Positions 35,481-48,605 of a stretch of DNA of 64,000 nt are shown piece after piece (the first letter of the stretch is position 1; the number at the start of each line of letters is the position of its first letter). Under the pieces are notes generated by a model that saw nothing but the letters and a program-made list of their open reading frames with translations, made no database searches and was not told where the DNA came from. Origin of the DNA: Lithospermum erythrorhizon (taxonomy: Eukaryota > Streptophyta > Magnoliopsida > Boraginales > Boraginaceae). A program made the translations under genes and the position numbers. The stretch is taken from NCBI GenBank assembly GCA_019722365.1, contig JADFUC010002185.1:33495-97494 (forward strand), read 5' to 3'.

Positions 35481-38195
35481 AGCAACCACGAATTATAACC
35501 TTATCGGGAAAGAGCCAAGTGTTATAACAATTGGATGGCTGATGGCTCAACGATTATTTTTGGAAATCGAAGCCAGCCATCGTGAGTTAATTACACGCAT
35601 CTTTATCAAGAAAGTCAGATGGAGTTTTCCTCCCCTCACCACTATATACTTCTCAACTCACTCAAACAAATTCCATTGTCGTTGGGGACTTCAAGCAACC
35701 TTTCACATTCAAATCATCACTCATCGCAACCATTCCAAAATTTCTCCCAAATCAAGCATCGCGAAATAAACCTTCTCCTTCACAAAACAATGGTGAAAAC
35801 TCGCTGAGGCACCTTCGGGCGAAGCAAAGGCATGATCGAGACACTCAACCGCCTCAACTTGTTGGGGTAAATGAAAAAGGAGAGCCCATACCCCTACAAT
35901 CCATTCTCCCTACCAAATCAACAAGAAAAAGATTCCCTCAAGAAATGCTTAAGGTTTTTCTACTCCCATGGAAGGACAATGCCGCACTGTAGGCTCCAAC
36001 CTGCAGCATTACGTGAGCAATTCCAAACCCAACATGTTGGCAACAACGGAAGGAACGGATGCATGTCCCTCCAACTAAATGACGACTCGCTAGTAATCAA
36101 GTCCTAATTAGCCCAATCCAGAAAATAGAAAGTGGTGTTCTAGATTCCAACATGTGAGGTTGAGAATATCAAAGTTGAGGTCAACCTCGATAGAGTTTAA
36201 TCGAGCATGCTGGGCGGTGTTCAACCAAGTATCAAGATACGTCTGCCAAAACAACCATAAATTTTCTACCTATGCTTAGATGCTACTATAGTAGAAATAT
36301 TGGCTGAGATGAGTAAAGCCAAGATTGGTGATGTTAGAGTAGGAAAAGAAAGGTTAAGAAAATAGCGTATACGTTAGTACGATTAGGGACGCGAATCCAT
36401 TTTGCCGAGGAAATAGAAATTGATTCTAGGAGAATCAAGATGTGACGATTTATTGTCAGAAGTTGTGTCCTCGAATTACTAGTAGGAGGAGAACTAGGCT
36501 ACAGTCGCACCGAGAAAAAAGCAGGAATGCGACCGGCTTAATGGGAGATGCCGGAGACTCGCAGAAGCCCCGATGAAAGCATGGATCTCGAGGGAGCTTC
36601 GAGAGGTTAATGTGAGTAAGCAAGGCGCCGCCAAGGCAGTGCAGCGTCAATAGGTCAGTAATGATGATTTAAAAGGAGTGTACTATGCCACAGTTATAGT
36701 TTGGAGTCATATCTCTAAACCTCCATGGTGTAGATAAAGCACAACTTGTAGTTGATGATGTGTAGGTTTAGATATAGGATACGTTAGTGTCATAGAGAAA
36801 ATCTATGGTTACTTCTATGAATGATAGGAATAGGATCAACACGTAGGATTGCTAAGTATGCCAAGATATGTCTATCGATGTAAAAAGCATTTCAATTCTA
36901 AGGAGAATGAGGCTAGGTGGAACTTTGTCTGTGCAAGGAACATCCTCCCCGGGAAGTATCTTCTCGAGGCCACCATGAAAATCAAACCTCGTATGGAAAT
37001 TATCAGAACTGACGCCTGCTATTTCTCGCGATATCGGGGCCACACGACTCAAGCATTATGTAGAGAGTTCATTTGCAATCTCAATCGGTGATATCACGAT
37101 CCATCGCGCCTATGTTCCATAAATTCAAGATGCAGAGGACGGGTTTTGAGTTCGCCACAGTGGCCGATCAATAGGCACCATGAAAGATACGACGAAGTAT
37201 CACTGGATCAACACTCAAATTGGCTGACATTATCAAGACTCTGACAAGGAATGCCTTATCTGCATGGCCAACCAAGGGACAATTGCAAAGCTTGTTCTTT
37301 GAGTCAGAGGTATGTTGTTATGCACAAAGTATTGGCTACAACCGTACCTACCTCAAACAACACAAATGGCTGCTGACGGGATCCGATCGTGATTTCTGAT
37401 TGAAGGGTGATTTTGATCAAATCATGATCACTTCTAGACTGAGCAAAACTAAAGCCCATTGATTCCCAACTTAATCTGGCAGATTTCGATTCACCAATAT
37501 CCCGAGGTGTCAAAGTAGCTAAGATGGTCTCGAGAAGCATGCCAAGCCTCCTCACTATCATAAATTAATGGCCGAAGCACGTTGTCGATGTGGACGTTAA
37601 AGGTGTTAAAAAATTTGATGCACTGGTGGGGGAGATTGTTGTTTTCCTTGTTGATCAAGGCCTATGAGGAGAGCAACAAAGGTCGGGAAGTCAAATCCAC
37701 AAGTTAAGGGCAAAGTTGTTGAACCGGCAATCCAAAAAATCTAAGCCTTGGAAGAATTCACCGTCCCTCCCCGCCGCCACGATCCTATACCAAATGGATG
37801 CCGCAGAATCGCAGGTGATCCATTCAAATAATGACTCCTGCATCACCGATGTCAAGTAAACTTTAGGCGATCCCTTCAACAGTCAATGATCCTCCATCTC
37901 ATGGTGGTGATAATCCTAATTAGACTTCTTAGTCTCATGTGTAATCGTCTTTGGGCTTGTTTTTAAGACAAATAGGGGGAGTATGTGTGTGTGTTTAGCC
38001 CCTGTATTTGTTCTGGATATTTTTTTTCTTTTGTTTATTTTGATTTCTAAAGCGATCAACTGTCACGACAAATGGGTCCGACAATTATTACTACTATTTC
38101 TTCGTTATGCGCTGCTTTTAACACTCAGGTCTCTGGCTTCCTCGGCGAAGCCAAGTCATCGGGGATTTGTCATGAAAAACCACCTGTGGGGAGTT
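35481..38195 (+). other. Element D region between RNase H and 3' LTR
   Basis: This long decayed region of ~2.7 kb has short readable starts such as MVKTR near 35789. In SIRE/Maximus elements an extra ORF, sometimes called env-like, lies here. No transmembrane or fusion features could be read, so that role is only positional. Purine tracts lie at about 37968-37981 (AATAGGGGGAG) and 38185-38193 (TGTGGGGAG), the latter just before the LTR and probably the priming tract. Confidence 0.5.
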
Positions 38196-39085
38196 TGTTG
38201 GTGAGTGTATCATGGATAAAGTTTTTCCAAGAACCGCTACCGTTATAACAAGGACATTTGACTGCTACCACGGATGGTCATTTATCATCTAGACCAAGTT
38301 GTTAAAACAAAGAGGCTTCCTGGATGTCTCTACCAGAAAGATATGATTCAAAGATTTGTGCATAAGGAAGATCTTGGTAATACGTGAAGATCTCAAAAGA
38401 TATTCCTCAAGACATCGTTGTCAGGTAAGCAAGTTAGTTTGTTTCTGCTGGTGACTATGTGTTTTTATGAAAAAGTTTTTGATCTCATATCAAACACCTT
38501 ACCTAATTGAAGACCAAAGCCAAAGAGAGCTTACACTATATAAAGACGGCGATATCATGAATAGAAGTCTACCTCACATATTGTTTTCTACAAAGCATTC
38601 TTGCATATTCGAGAGCAAACAACTAGTGTTTTAGTGTAAAGCCTATTTCCGTTTTTAAGCAATTTTAATCTTCTATCCACCGCACTATCGCTTATAACAT
38701 ATTTTTTATAACAATCATTGAGAGCTTTTTAATTGTTTGATTAATTCAAGCCCAACACCTGGGAGAGCGCCGAAGAGTATAATACGATAAAGTATCCTGG
38801 GCCTGCTCATTTGGAGTGTAGTCACGGTGTTGTAACGCCGAGCATTCTGACAAGTTCTCATTAAATCAAGCCTGTCATCATAAATGAAGCTTCTCCCCAT
38901 TTGCTTGTCTCGCATCTACCAGCATATCGGCTACAATCGAACCTGCTTACCATTCTGTAAGGCCATATTTACTTTACAGCCTTTTTATTTTACATCGCTA
39001 GGTTATCAGATTAGGTTAGATCAAATATCCCAGAATCTGCTGACAGTGACATTCGATCAAGCTTACCCATTGAGCTTCAGCTTTT
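38196..39085 (+). repeat. Element D 3' LTR
   Basis: It begins TGTTGGTGAGTG right after the purine tract. It pairs with 18121-19006, sharing AAGATCTCAAAAGATATTC-like sequence, CTCATATCAAACACCTTA, TACACTATATAAAG and TTGCATATTCGAGAGCAAAC. Its right edge was set by the end of similarity. Confidence 0.75.
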
Positions 39086-39495
39086 CTTACCTTTCTTTCT
39101 CCATTCTCCACATTATGTGGTCAATTTTGGTTTTTGATGAACTTCGTAAGGTACTTTCGGCTTCCACATACAGTACAAGCCATATAATAATTGTATTATA
39201 TATAATACTATTATAATAATTTTTTATTGCTACTAATAGAATGAGATAATAAATTAGAATGTAATGGATCCTTTTAGCCACACATAACAAACATTCACAA
39301 AGACTATCATCATGAAGTCTCGCCGTAAGAGGACAAAGATCCTTGGTTTTTATGATTATGTTCTAGTAGTTTCTTGCTCTCGAAAACAATTTTAATAATT
39401 TAAAATTTTAATGATCCATTTTTTAAAGTTAAATTTAAGTATTTTTATATATGTTAATATTTGATATTACTATATATCAAATGATATTATGTACT
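39086..39495. other. AT-rich spacer, nothing recognised
   Basis: No coding motif or known repeat was found. Confidence 0.5.
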
Positions 39496-41010
39496 GTAGC
39501 CAGTCGAAATTTAATAATTAAATTTAATAATTAAATTAAATTAAATTAAATTTATTTAAATTAGTTAAATTAATTAAATAAAGATCGACTGTACGAAAAG
39601 TTATACGTGACTTATTGTGGTCAATTAAAAATCCAATGAAAAATCGAATACATGAATTATGTTCCCCGATATTTTAGTCACCCGAAATAATTAATGTGGT
39701 GAAATTAGTTTTATTATTAATAAAGCCTAATTATAATATTAAACAGGTTCCTAAATTTACGGATTAAAAAATAATATTTAAAATCAAATTAAAAACGAGG
39801 TTTTCTGATAAATCATGTTCAAAACGGAGACCCCGACAAAAATAAACGAGCTTAAGATAACCTTTAATTAAAAATATAAGTGCGAGGCGGTGGCACTTAA
39901 CTTCCGCATCAGTCTAAGAAAAAACAATTTGAAATATATTATTATTTTAATAATATACGATGGTTGAGATATCGCTCAAAAAATCACCCTGCTAAGATCG
40001 CACTATGTGATCGTCGGATCAACCAATCGAAGAAAGCCCTAAAGCCTATAAATACCCCCTTATTTCATTAGAAAATTTCATCCTGAAACGCACAAAAAAT
40101 ACAATAAAAAGCTCCTAAGAGACTTGAAGATAACAATTTCAGAAAGATTTCTTCAGAAAAACCTTTAAAGATTGCTTTTTATTCGTGAGAAAAACATCAA
40201 CTCTTCAATCTATGTCTCAAATAAAAGGCCAAATTAAAGAAATTGAAGGCTAACACAAAAATCTCTTCAACTTCGCATCAAAATACAGGCCTGCACTGTA
40301 TGGTTGAATCACGCACAACGCATAAATTTCTGTGGATCAATTAAAACGATGGTAATCGATAATCTGCATCTCACAAATCAAATAAACTCGTGTGACAAGC
40401 CTATAAATACCCCATAAGAAGTCATAAAATATAAGCTGCATAACCCTTGCTCAACCGTCTTAAAATACGCGAGAAAGTTCGCTAAGCGCATCCTCTCGAC
40501 AAAGACAAGCATATCTCTCTCGATATGCATTAGCACCAAGCTCGGGATGTACCGATAAGCACTCAACTCGGCCTAAATGCATTTATCGTCATAAGCATCT
40601 TTCTTACTGTATTACACATAACAAAATAAGTCTAAGTCTCTCACCCACTCAAGTCTATAAACCAAAGATCGCTCGCATCAGTTCAAAGCAACACTCAAAG
40701 TTTCTCTATCCAAATTTTAAATCACATCGATCCGCACTCCTTATCCAGCCTCACCCAAATTGGAGGCACAACCAAATGTACCAGATCATACAAATCCATA
40801 TAAAGACAAATTCAAATCCAACCAGATCATATAATCCGCCCGCACACAAATCAAGCCCACAAGTGCCCAAATCAAGCACTAAAGCCCAACTGCTCCGCTA
40901 AAGACTACATTAAATCAAAGTTCAAGATTCAAAGGTTTCTAGCCCGCTTGTAACAATGTATCGATGGGCCAAACCCCCAACGACTGATAAATTATTTTCA
41001 GATCTGGGCG
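39496..41010 (+). mobile_element. Solo-LTR-like block, possibly Ty3/Gypsy
   Basis: A non-coding block of ~1.5 kb begins near TGTAGCCAGTCGAAA with strongly AT-rich simple sequence. It contains two copies of AAGCCTATAAATACCCC, 355 bp apart, which read as TATA boxes (40047 and 40402). No pol domain is adjacent. Length and layout suit a solo LTR of a large Gypsy element, but neither edges nor target duplication could be fixed. Confidence 0.35.
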
Positions 41011-41458
41011 ATTTCCCTAGCCGCTTTTTATTATAATCAGTGTACATACATTATAAATAATAAAATCTTTCTAACTATTACATGTACTACATTATTAAAA
41101 TGTTAATTTAATTCAATCTAGGTCAAAATTATCATACGATTACATGTATCATTTAAAATTACAGAATTTTAATTGGCGATTGAAAATCAGTACTTTAAAG
41201 CCAAATAAAACCAATTCCAGATAGCTGCAATTATATATTTTGTCTCGACATTTAATATTCCATAACTACGGCAAGTGTGTCAAATTGGGAATGCATGCAT
41301 GTATTGCAAAAACAATGAGTCAGCGTACAAGCAGCCGTAACGTGTGGTTGAGTCAGCTGATAAAAAAGAATATTTAAAAAGAGAATAATGAACCAATTCA
41401 ACTTATTTAGTTTTTAATTAAAGAAATCTTTCGTTCCATTTTAGTTAGAGGAATATGT

Positions 41459-41690
41459 ATTACTCCCTCCGTTCTTATTTACTCTGTTTTTAAAATTAAT
41501 TTTTGTTTCAAATTACTTGTCTTCTAATATAGAAAAATCAAAATTTACATTTTCAACGCATTTTTTGCCTACTTTTTCATATTAAATTATCAACCAACCA
41601 ATAATATAAGATTAATTAATTATCATTCTACATTTTCAATATACTTTGACTACTTTTCATTTCCTTAATCTATGCAAATGGCTGTGAAGA
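41459..41690 (+). mobile_element. Stowaway-like MITE, right end missing
   Basis: The left end TACTCCCTCCGTTCTTATTT is the standard Stowaway terminus. The following AT-rich sequence is typical of such elements. No matching inverted right end was found, so it is probably truncated. Confidence 0.6.
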
Positions 41691-42870
41691 CAACTAGTAA
41701 GTTTAACTAGCGAGTACTTCATGGGCTTATTTCATAGGATTTTTTTTTAAATTAGCGATAAAGAGTACGATTACATAGTATTACAATTTATGAATACAAA
41801 TTTCTAACCAAAGCATGCCAGTTACAAAAAGTAATACGATCTAACAATTGTAATCCAAGACCTCCTTTCATGGGGGGTCTGTACGATGCCAATTACGCTA
41901 TTATGTCATCGTACTATTTTATAGGACTTTTATTCATTTCTTTACACGTTTTAAATATCCTCGACTCTAATGAATTTCAGGTTTTAGTTATTGGATTTCA
42001 ATTGTTAGATGGACTTGAAATCATATTCAAAAAAAAAATAATTATGTGATAAACTTCAAAAAGAATACAAAAATGTCTATTGTAGACTCAAGTCTCCATT
42101 ATTCAATTACTCTATCTTTAGAATGTGTAATTTATTATGTCCTTGAGAAAAAAATACAAAATAATAATAGCCACACATCCCTCCGTATGGATCATGGATG
42201 GTTGGCTTAATTTATGTTAAGTTGGTACTTTTTAATGTAAAATGAATAAGAATGAATCTGATGTTGATTTAATCTAGCAAACCGAGAGGGAAATACAGAT
42301 TGAAATTATAGTTTGTGATTATCATATAAGGAGGATGTCATCTCTTTGACTATGTAGACTAATAATTGAATGCTATCCTAGCTCAGACTTCAATCCACGG
42401 TGTTATCCTGGCATATAATGAATTATTGAATGATATTTTTAATGCATTCATTTTATTATCAATTATTATCATGTACACACCAATACTCCAATATACTTTA
42501 GCTAAAAAATATGAGGGCCGAATCTCTCCCGACAATAACCTACTGGACTAATACGTCAAGAAATTTGAAAGAATAAACAACAAATTATGTATAGTAGTAT
42601 CATAGTATGAAACACTAATTAATTTTGTTCGTTCTTCTATCAATTTTACAGATGCTATCAAACAATAATTAAGCTAAGCCATATTGATTTTACATAAACG
42701 AATTGTTAAGAATTCTTAAATTTTGATCCTAAAATCAATCGATTATATAACATAATAATCATGGTCTTATAAATTGACATATACTTTATTAATTTTTCAA
42801 TCCGAATAGTCTTTCCACAAGAAGTATATTAGTAAAATATCTCCCTTATTTTATTATTGAGCAAACTCGT
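41691..42870. other. AT-rich intergenic sequence, nothing recognised
   Basis: Only short ORFs are present, with no recognisable domain. Confidence 0.5.
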
Positions 42871-42986
42871 TAAATATGGTAGCCTAATGGTTATCACCCA
42901 AGCCTCCATATGAGATGTCATGGGTTCGATTCATAGAGGGATCTTATAAAATATTCTCCCTCTGAAAAAAAAATCCTCCTAAATAT
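42871..42986 (+). mobile_element. tRNA-derived SINE with target-site duplication
   Basis: An A box TAGCCTAATGG (42880-42890) fits TRGYNNARNNG exactly. A B box GGTTCGATTC (42923-42932) follows at tRNA-like spacing. After it come a short 3' body and an A9 tail (42965-42973). TAAATAT occurs directly before the body (42871-42877) and soon after the tail (42980-42986). The sequence between the boxes does not fold as a full tRNA. Pol III retroposition is the family's known mechanism. Confidence 0.7.
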
Positions 42987-44789
42987 AGTAGAAGGCATCA
43001 TTATAACACCAATTAATTTTAAGATGAAACTTGATGTAGTGGAATTTGACGATGGCCTCCTGGCTGGCTCTGTAATCGTTGTCTTGTCTCACATTATGAT
43101 TCACTGGATTGGTCTCTTCAGGAATCATTTGAAGGCGGTGAGGGCCTTCTGACATGGTTCTCGTCCGAATCTCTTTGCCCATATGAGATGGGCAAAGAGC
43201 CCTATTTGGGTGAGCATCTTGATCGATTGGTTGCCCTCGGTCTTCTAAAGGTTTGAGGATACTTTTGGCTCTTGTGCTAATTTCGGGTTTGGAAAAAGTC
43301 TGTGGAACCATGTTCACTGACGATGAGGCGGGGGCGCCGAGGTACCTAGACCATGACCGAAGTCGATCGCAGTCATTTCGATGATAAGATCAGTATTTAT
43401 AGGAAGATAAAACTTAAGGAAATTGAGTTCAACATTATTACATTGAAATAATAAAAATGGAAGGGTATTTATAGGAAAATTTCAAAGGTCAGTGTTCCGG
43501 ACATTTTGACACGTGTCGTAAACTCCTGAATCCAACTGTCCTTGTCTTCAGGATAATGAGGCTCAATCCTGATATTAAATGGGCCCTTTAATAGACATTC
43601 TTTTGGTCTTCTAATTCAACAATTTATTTATATCATGAAAATCTCATAAATTTTTAACATGATATCATAGTTACGCATTTGGCATGAAATTAGAAAAATT
43701 AAAAAGAAAAGATTGAAAAATCGAAACATACAACCCAAATGATTGGTCCAAAAAGAAACGGGCTTGCACATGAGAAGGGTGTGTGAGTGTGTCCGACGTT
43801 GGAAAAATTGAATCGGCCAAATGTATTTATAAAATCTCAAATTATTCTTTCTATATCAATTGATTTTAAAATAAATGAATTATTAAAAGCCACGCACATA
43901 CTTCTAGCTATATATGTATATGTGATCAGCAAGATGATAAAAATACCAATGCAAAGTTGTCTAGGAAACATGATGCACTTGTCCAGTCTATTACTATTTG
44001 AACAATGGTATACTAAGAATCTATTTTGACATGTTGGTAAATGACAATTTGATTGACAGGTTGTTCCCTATTTCTTTCACCTATTATAGGATTTCTATTC
44101 ATTCCCGTCGTGATTGATGGAGAAACTTCATTAATGTCGACTATGTTGTTTTATTTACCAAATTACGTTGTACTAATGAATTCATTTATTTAATTAAAGT
44201 TTTTGTTATGAAATCTTTATCGTGATTATTTTTTAATTATAGTATAGTGAATTAAAATAATATAGTGATATGAAAACCTTTTTATAATAATCAGACCAAA
44301 TGATGATACTTCATTATTCTAAGTTATATGTGCGGGCACATGTTAAGATGATAATTTAGAAAAATATTTGATTCAGATGAAAATATTTTTTGAATATTTC
44401 CTTTATCTTTCGAGAATTTATATTTTGTTTTAAATTTTCTTATATGTGTTACATTATTAGAAAAATCGTTAATATTTAAATAGTGCTAAATACTAATTTA
44501 TGATCAACACAATTTGAAAAGGGAATACCAATTAAATTGAGTAAGATGAAGTAATTAATGTTTACTAAAACTTTCAAGAATTCTTTCTAGAAATAAAATT
44601 TCAAATATACATGCCAAAACTACTTTAAATATACATTTTTTTTTTATCAAAAGCAGGTAAATCTGTTTTCATTACTTTAGTGTTACATGTCCCCCACCTT
44701 TTCTTTGCAATGCTTCAAGCTACCTATACATTCGTGTCATAAACTAAATTCTCAAGTGGCTAACTACTGGTGGGATACACTGTGTAGGA
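42987..44789. other. Intergenic sequence with a perfect hairpin, no gene recognised
   Basis: A 112-codon minus-strand reading frame (43317-42979) has no recognisable domain and its end overlaps the SINE. A perfect 12-bp inverted repeat lies at 43171-43199. The remainder is AT-rich. Confidence 0.45.
43171..43199. repeat. Perfect 12-bp inverted repeat, 5-base loop
   Basis: CTCTTTGCCCAT, loop ATGAG, then ATGGGCAAAGAG. The stem has no mismatch. No T run follows and no known element contains it, so its role is unknown. Confidence 0.9.
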
Positions 44790-46398
44790 AAGATACACTC
44801 GGTAGCATTTGATAAGCGTGCGAGACGGAAATTTGAAGGGGGTCTTGGTTTTAGAGATAATCATGCCTTTAACATTGCATTGTTGAGCAAACAAGCTTGA
44901 CGAATAGCTTCAAACCCTTCAAGCTAGTTAGCACAAATGTATAGGGCCAAGTACTATGCTTATGGTAATTTCTAGGATCCATTTCTAGGACATACACCAA
45001 GCCAAACATGGAGAAGCCTCCTTGTTGTTGCCGACGATAAAAGAACAAAGAGACGATTATCTAATGGAAAGGCCTCTGAGGTATAGAATTATAGGCGAAC
45101 TTCCATATACTCATTCTAATAAGCCTATTACTCTTGTTAATCCGGATTATGCACACTTAAGAGTGAGTGATCTTATTGATAGTGACATTGGGGTTTGGAA
45201 GATTAACCTGATTCGTCATATGATGTTAAGTGTGGATGCAGATGTTATTTTAAGCATGCCATTGCAGAATCTAGATAGGGAGGATACTTTTATATGGGGG
45301 ACAAATACAAATGAGCAGTTTAGTGTTAAGAGTGCTTACAAATTGACAGAAGTAGAAATGATCAGGACCATATGCAGCTAAGCACAAGTACAAGGGTAAA
45401 CCCAATCTTCACAAAAATGTGGAAACTACAAATTCTCGAGAAGATAAAGCACTTTCTTTGGAGAGGACTTACAGATTCCCTACCAACCACTGATAATCTA
45501 GTGCGCAGTAAGATTAATATAGACCCTTCATGTTCTTTATGTGTGCATTACAAGGAATCGATTGTCCATTTATTCAACACATTCAAGGTAGCTAAAGGGG
45601 TCTGCAAAGAACTTACTATTCAAGATGCGATTGTAGGAGCTGAGACCTTTCAAGATCTCTTTGCACAATGAAGAGTTAGCCTTCATCGGAATGAGTTCCT
45701 TCTCTGGGTGACATGCATGTGAGATTTATGGTATCAGCAGAACCACAAGCTCAATGGTGAGACCTTTCGTTTTCCCCAAGAAATTAAACGTTTTCCTGAG
45801 GGGTTCCTTACAAACCACCTCTCTGCAGTTGAACAATGGAAGGATATTAGTTCGAGAATTGTACTTTAAAAGGTTGTGGGTTTTATGGGGTTAACACAGC
45901 AGTGAGGACTTGAAATGGGTTTTGGTTGTGGTGTACAACTAACGTGGAGGTCTCAAGGGGCTGGAAATAAGCGGTGACCCTCGGTCCATGATAGGCTACT
46001 GAGATGGGTTTAATAGATTGTAGTTGAGAGGTAGAAGATGGTGGCGGATTTGCTCATCTGGGCGCCCGTAAGAATGAGGGTTAGGGTTTTAATGGCATGT
46101 ATTTATAGAACTGTTTGCGAGTTTACCCGGTTTTATGGAGATCCGCGTGTTACTCTCTTTACCCGGATCATTAGTGGACTTGGGGTTCGGTTGGGGTGCT
46201 TGGGCCGGGGTTAGTATAAGACTGGTTTGGACAGTTTTGGATTGGCTTAGTGCGGATTAAGTTGGATGTCCATGGTACATGGAACATCTAAGTTATAATA
46301 GTTTTTATTAAAGAGGTTTGCTTAAGCTTTCTCAATAAGTTGTACTCTTTTTTTATTTGTTGAAATAAAATCATCGCTTATTTACAAAAATAAAATAA
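44790..46398 (+). mobile_element. 5'-truncated LINE fragment (+)
   Basis: From about 44820 the order is RT tail, linker and zinc-binding region. At 45022-45381, VWKINLIRHMMLSVDADVIL and QFSVKSAYKLTEVEM appear. At 45372-45671, FTKMWKLQILEKIKHFLWRG then LPTTDNLVRS and CSLCVHYKESIVHLF match zf-RVT. The 3' end (GTTGAAATAAAATCATCGCT, then an A-rich tail to 46398) is typical of plant LINEs. The family differs from the 30-35 kb LINE. No functional frame remains. Confidence 0.7.
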
Positions 46399-47736
46399 AA
46401 TTGGAGTTGCATCAAATAAACACCTCTAAAAATGCAAAAACTATTATACCGAGGCCCTCTAATTTCAGAAATTGCGCAAAATTCCTTTTAAGTTGTTTAA
46501 CATTTTGTATGAACTATGAGGTCCTTCATGAACTTCATGAAATATGCACCGAAACCTATAGGAATACACGATGCCTTGAATTTAGATACCTACAGTTATT
46601 AGCTATCAAATAAATTAAGATTAATTGAAGTAATACCTCAATCTAAAAGTAGGCAATGACTAAGACTATCAACAATGGCTTGCATATTAAATCCTAACCT
46701 TTTTATCTCTCAATACTCCACATCATCTTCTTTCTCTTCCATTTAATAATTCAACAACAATTCAACTCTTACTTCTACAATAATTTAATTTAATCTAAAT
46801 TCTCTCTCTTACAACTCCTCATCATATATCTTACAAGTCACATCATTTATCACATATTCATTATTTATATACTTTATTATTATGATTTTATAGTAATTAT
46901 TATTATTAATATAATTTTTAAAATTGTTCAACATTTTTTTCATTATTTTGTAAGATAAAAGTTTATATATATGTTTAGTTAATTTTTTTAATTACTTTCA
47001 AATGAAATAGTCCACGCTAAACATACCAAATGAAACTAATCTTGTTCATTTCTACTCATTACTTGGTAAAAAGTGAGTGGGTCCCTTCTAAAATTGCCAC
47101 ATAATGAGTGCTTTTGTGAGAATTCAAACGGTTCTTTCTTTCATGTAATTCAACCATCAAAATAAATTCACCATTGCATCAATTCAACCCCTTAGTTGGA
47201 GTTTAATCCCCACCAATATATATGATCTAATGTAATAAAGCTAATAGTGTATGTTGATATGATTTGATACATTATTTTTTCTTTCACAAATTCGACTCCT
47301 AATAGCTCCGATTGATCGAAGTTATCTCGGGTAACACATGATAGAAGATAAAACTTGTAGCAAAGACTTAATCATTCCGAGATTTTGGAGCAGGGCATTA
47401 CAACAGTTATACTAAGATTATTACTCGCTTGATTTTGCAATCATGATTATCATTCACATAAACAAAAGAGAGCTAAGCAACAAAGGGAAGCTAGAACATT
47501 AGTAGTAGTGGGTGTTCAAATTCGCTAGTGGCAGGCCAGGCAGGAGCTGATAATATAACCTATATTCCTTTCCTCACACTAAACTTGGTAAACATGATAA
47601 GGTTCTCTACTTCTCTTGTAATTTCCATCTCAGTGGGGCGAATTTTTTGTCCAACTCGACTGGATCCAGATAGATATACTAAATGCACTATTGTACCCAA
47701 CAAATTAAATTGAAGTCCTATCTATTACGGAGGTTA
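46399..47736. other. AT-rich intergenic sequence, nothing recognised
   Basis: No gene or clear TE terminus was identified. Short reading frames (46401, 47528) carry no known domain. Confidence 0.5.
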
Positions 47737-47980
47737 TGTTGTTGTCGGGACATAGTCGGTACTTATTGGTCCCGATCTTTTGATGTGTAGAGTCAGTAGT
47801 GTTCGGGAGAAGATCGGGACTTACAAACTCCCGATCTTACTCCCGATGTCAGGCGTTATTTTGACCTAAGATATGTATATTAGGCCCATCAGTTATTGTG
47901 TATAAAATGTAACTTGTATCATCATTATCAATCAAGAAATCATTCAAATTCTTCACTATCCCATCCTGATTTAGTGGGCA
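47737..47980 (+). mobile_element. Possible short solo LTR
   Basis: It starts TGTTGTTGTCGGGAC and contains TATAAAATG (47901 on) followed by CAATCAAGAAATCATTC, a layout common in short plant LTRs. It ends at about GTGGGCA. GTCCCGATCTT and AAGATCGGGAC form an internal inverted repeat. There is no second copy and no target duplication. Confidence 0.3.
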
Positions 47981-48605
47981 TAGTTTTATTTGCGTTTTGT
48001 TATGTATGAATATGATGAAGAGGGCGACTTTACATAATCAGCTGAACATACACCCATCAAGTTACTACAATAGGTTAGACATACATGATACATCTAATAA
48101 AGAGGTTTGAGTACATACTAAAACAAATTGATCGTCATAGATGAATATAGCTCGCAACATTATTAATACATCTAGTTAATACATCTGGAAAGTATGGATG
48201 ACAGTCTCAATATTTAATGAATACTGCACGATGTAGACCTGAAGAAATTTATCAATATTCACTAGTTTTCATATGTTCAAAATTAGTTACCTACATCAAA
48301 ATATCTTGATCGACCTTATCTTTTTGTGAAATTAAATAATCCACTTTATATTTTGGAAAGCTATGGAGAAATTGGCCAAAATAACGGAAAAATTATTGAA
48401 AAGGTTTCAAAAATTAATAAATTGATCGAATTGAGGGTGTTACTTCAACAAATTTCTCAAAGATATGAATGTATCATATATACAACTGTTCCATCTCGTC
48501 ATCTAAATAAGTAATAAGTTGACGATACATTAATTCGAAAACTTCAAAATACATTAGAGATGACATGACAGTTTGATGAGTGTTAAGTATCACAAAAAAA
48601 AAAAA

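Larger units (their letters stand above)
18121..39085 (+). mobile_element. SIRE-like Ty1/Copia element D, split by two later insertions
   Basis: LTRs lie at 18121-19006 and 38196-39085. Internal parts are gag and integrase (19060-19985), RT (28707-29921), RNase H (34974-35480) and a long 3' region. The coding order continues correctly across the gaps occupied by B and by the LINE, which shows that both inserted later. Removing them leaves about 7.2 kb. Features tying D to the SIRE/Maximus branch are integrase NGIVERKNRTIQEMAR, RT QIYVDDIIFG, the extra region after RNase H, and AGGGGGAG and TGTGGGGAG purine tracts. Confidence 0.75.

Noticed and set aside
42880..42933. A functional tRNA gene
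   Set aside because: A and B boxes are present, but acceptor and anticodon stems do not pair, and the A tail and target duplication point to a SINE.
46078..46115. Minus-strand promoter with TATAAATA and a telo-box AAACCCTAA
   Set aside because: The motifs are real, but they sit in the 3' part of a LINE fragment and no gene follows on the minus strand.
46650..47240. MITE with CAATGG termini
   Set aside because: The ends only weakly resemble inverted repeats and the interior is plain AT-rich sequence.
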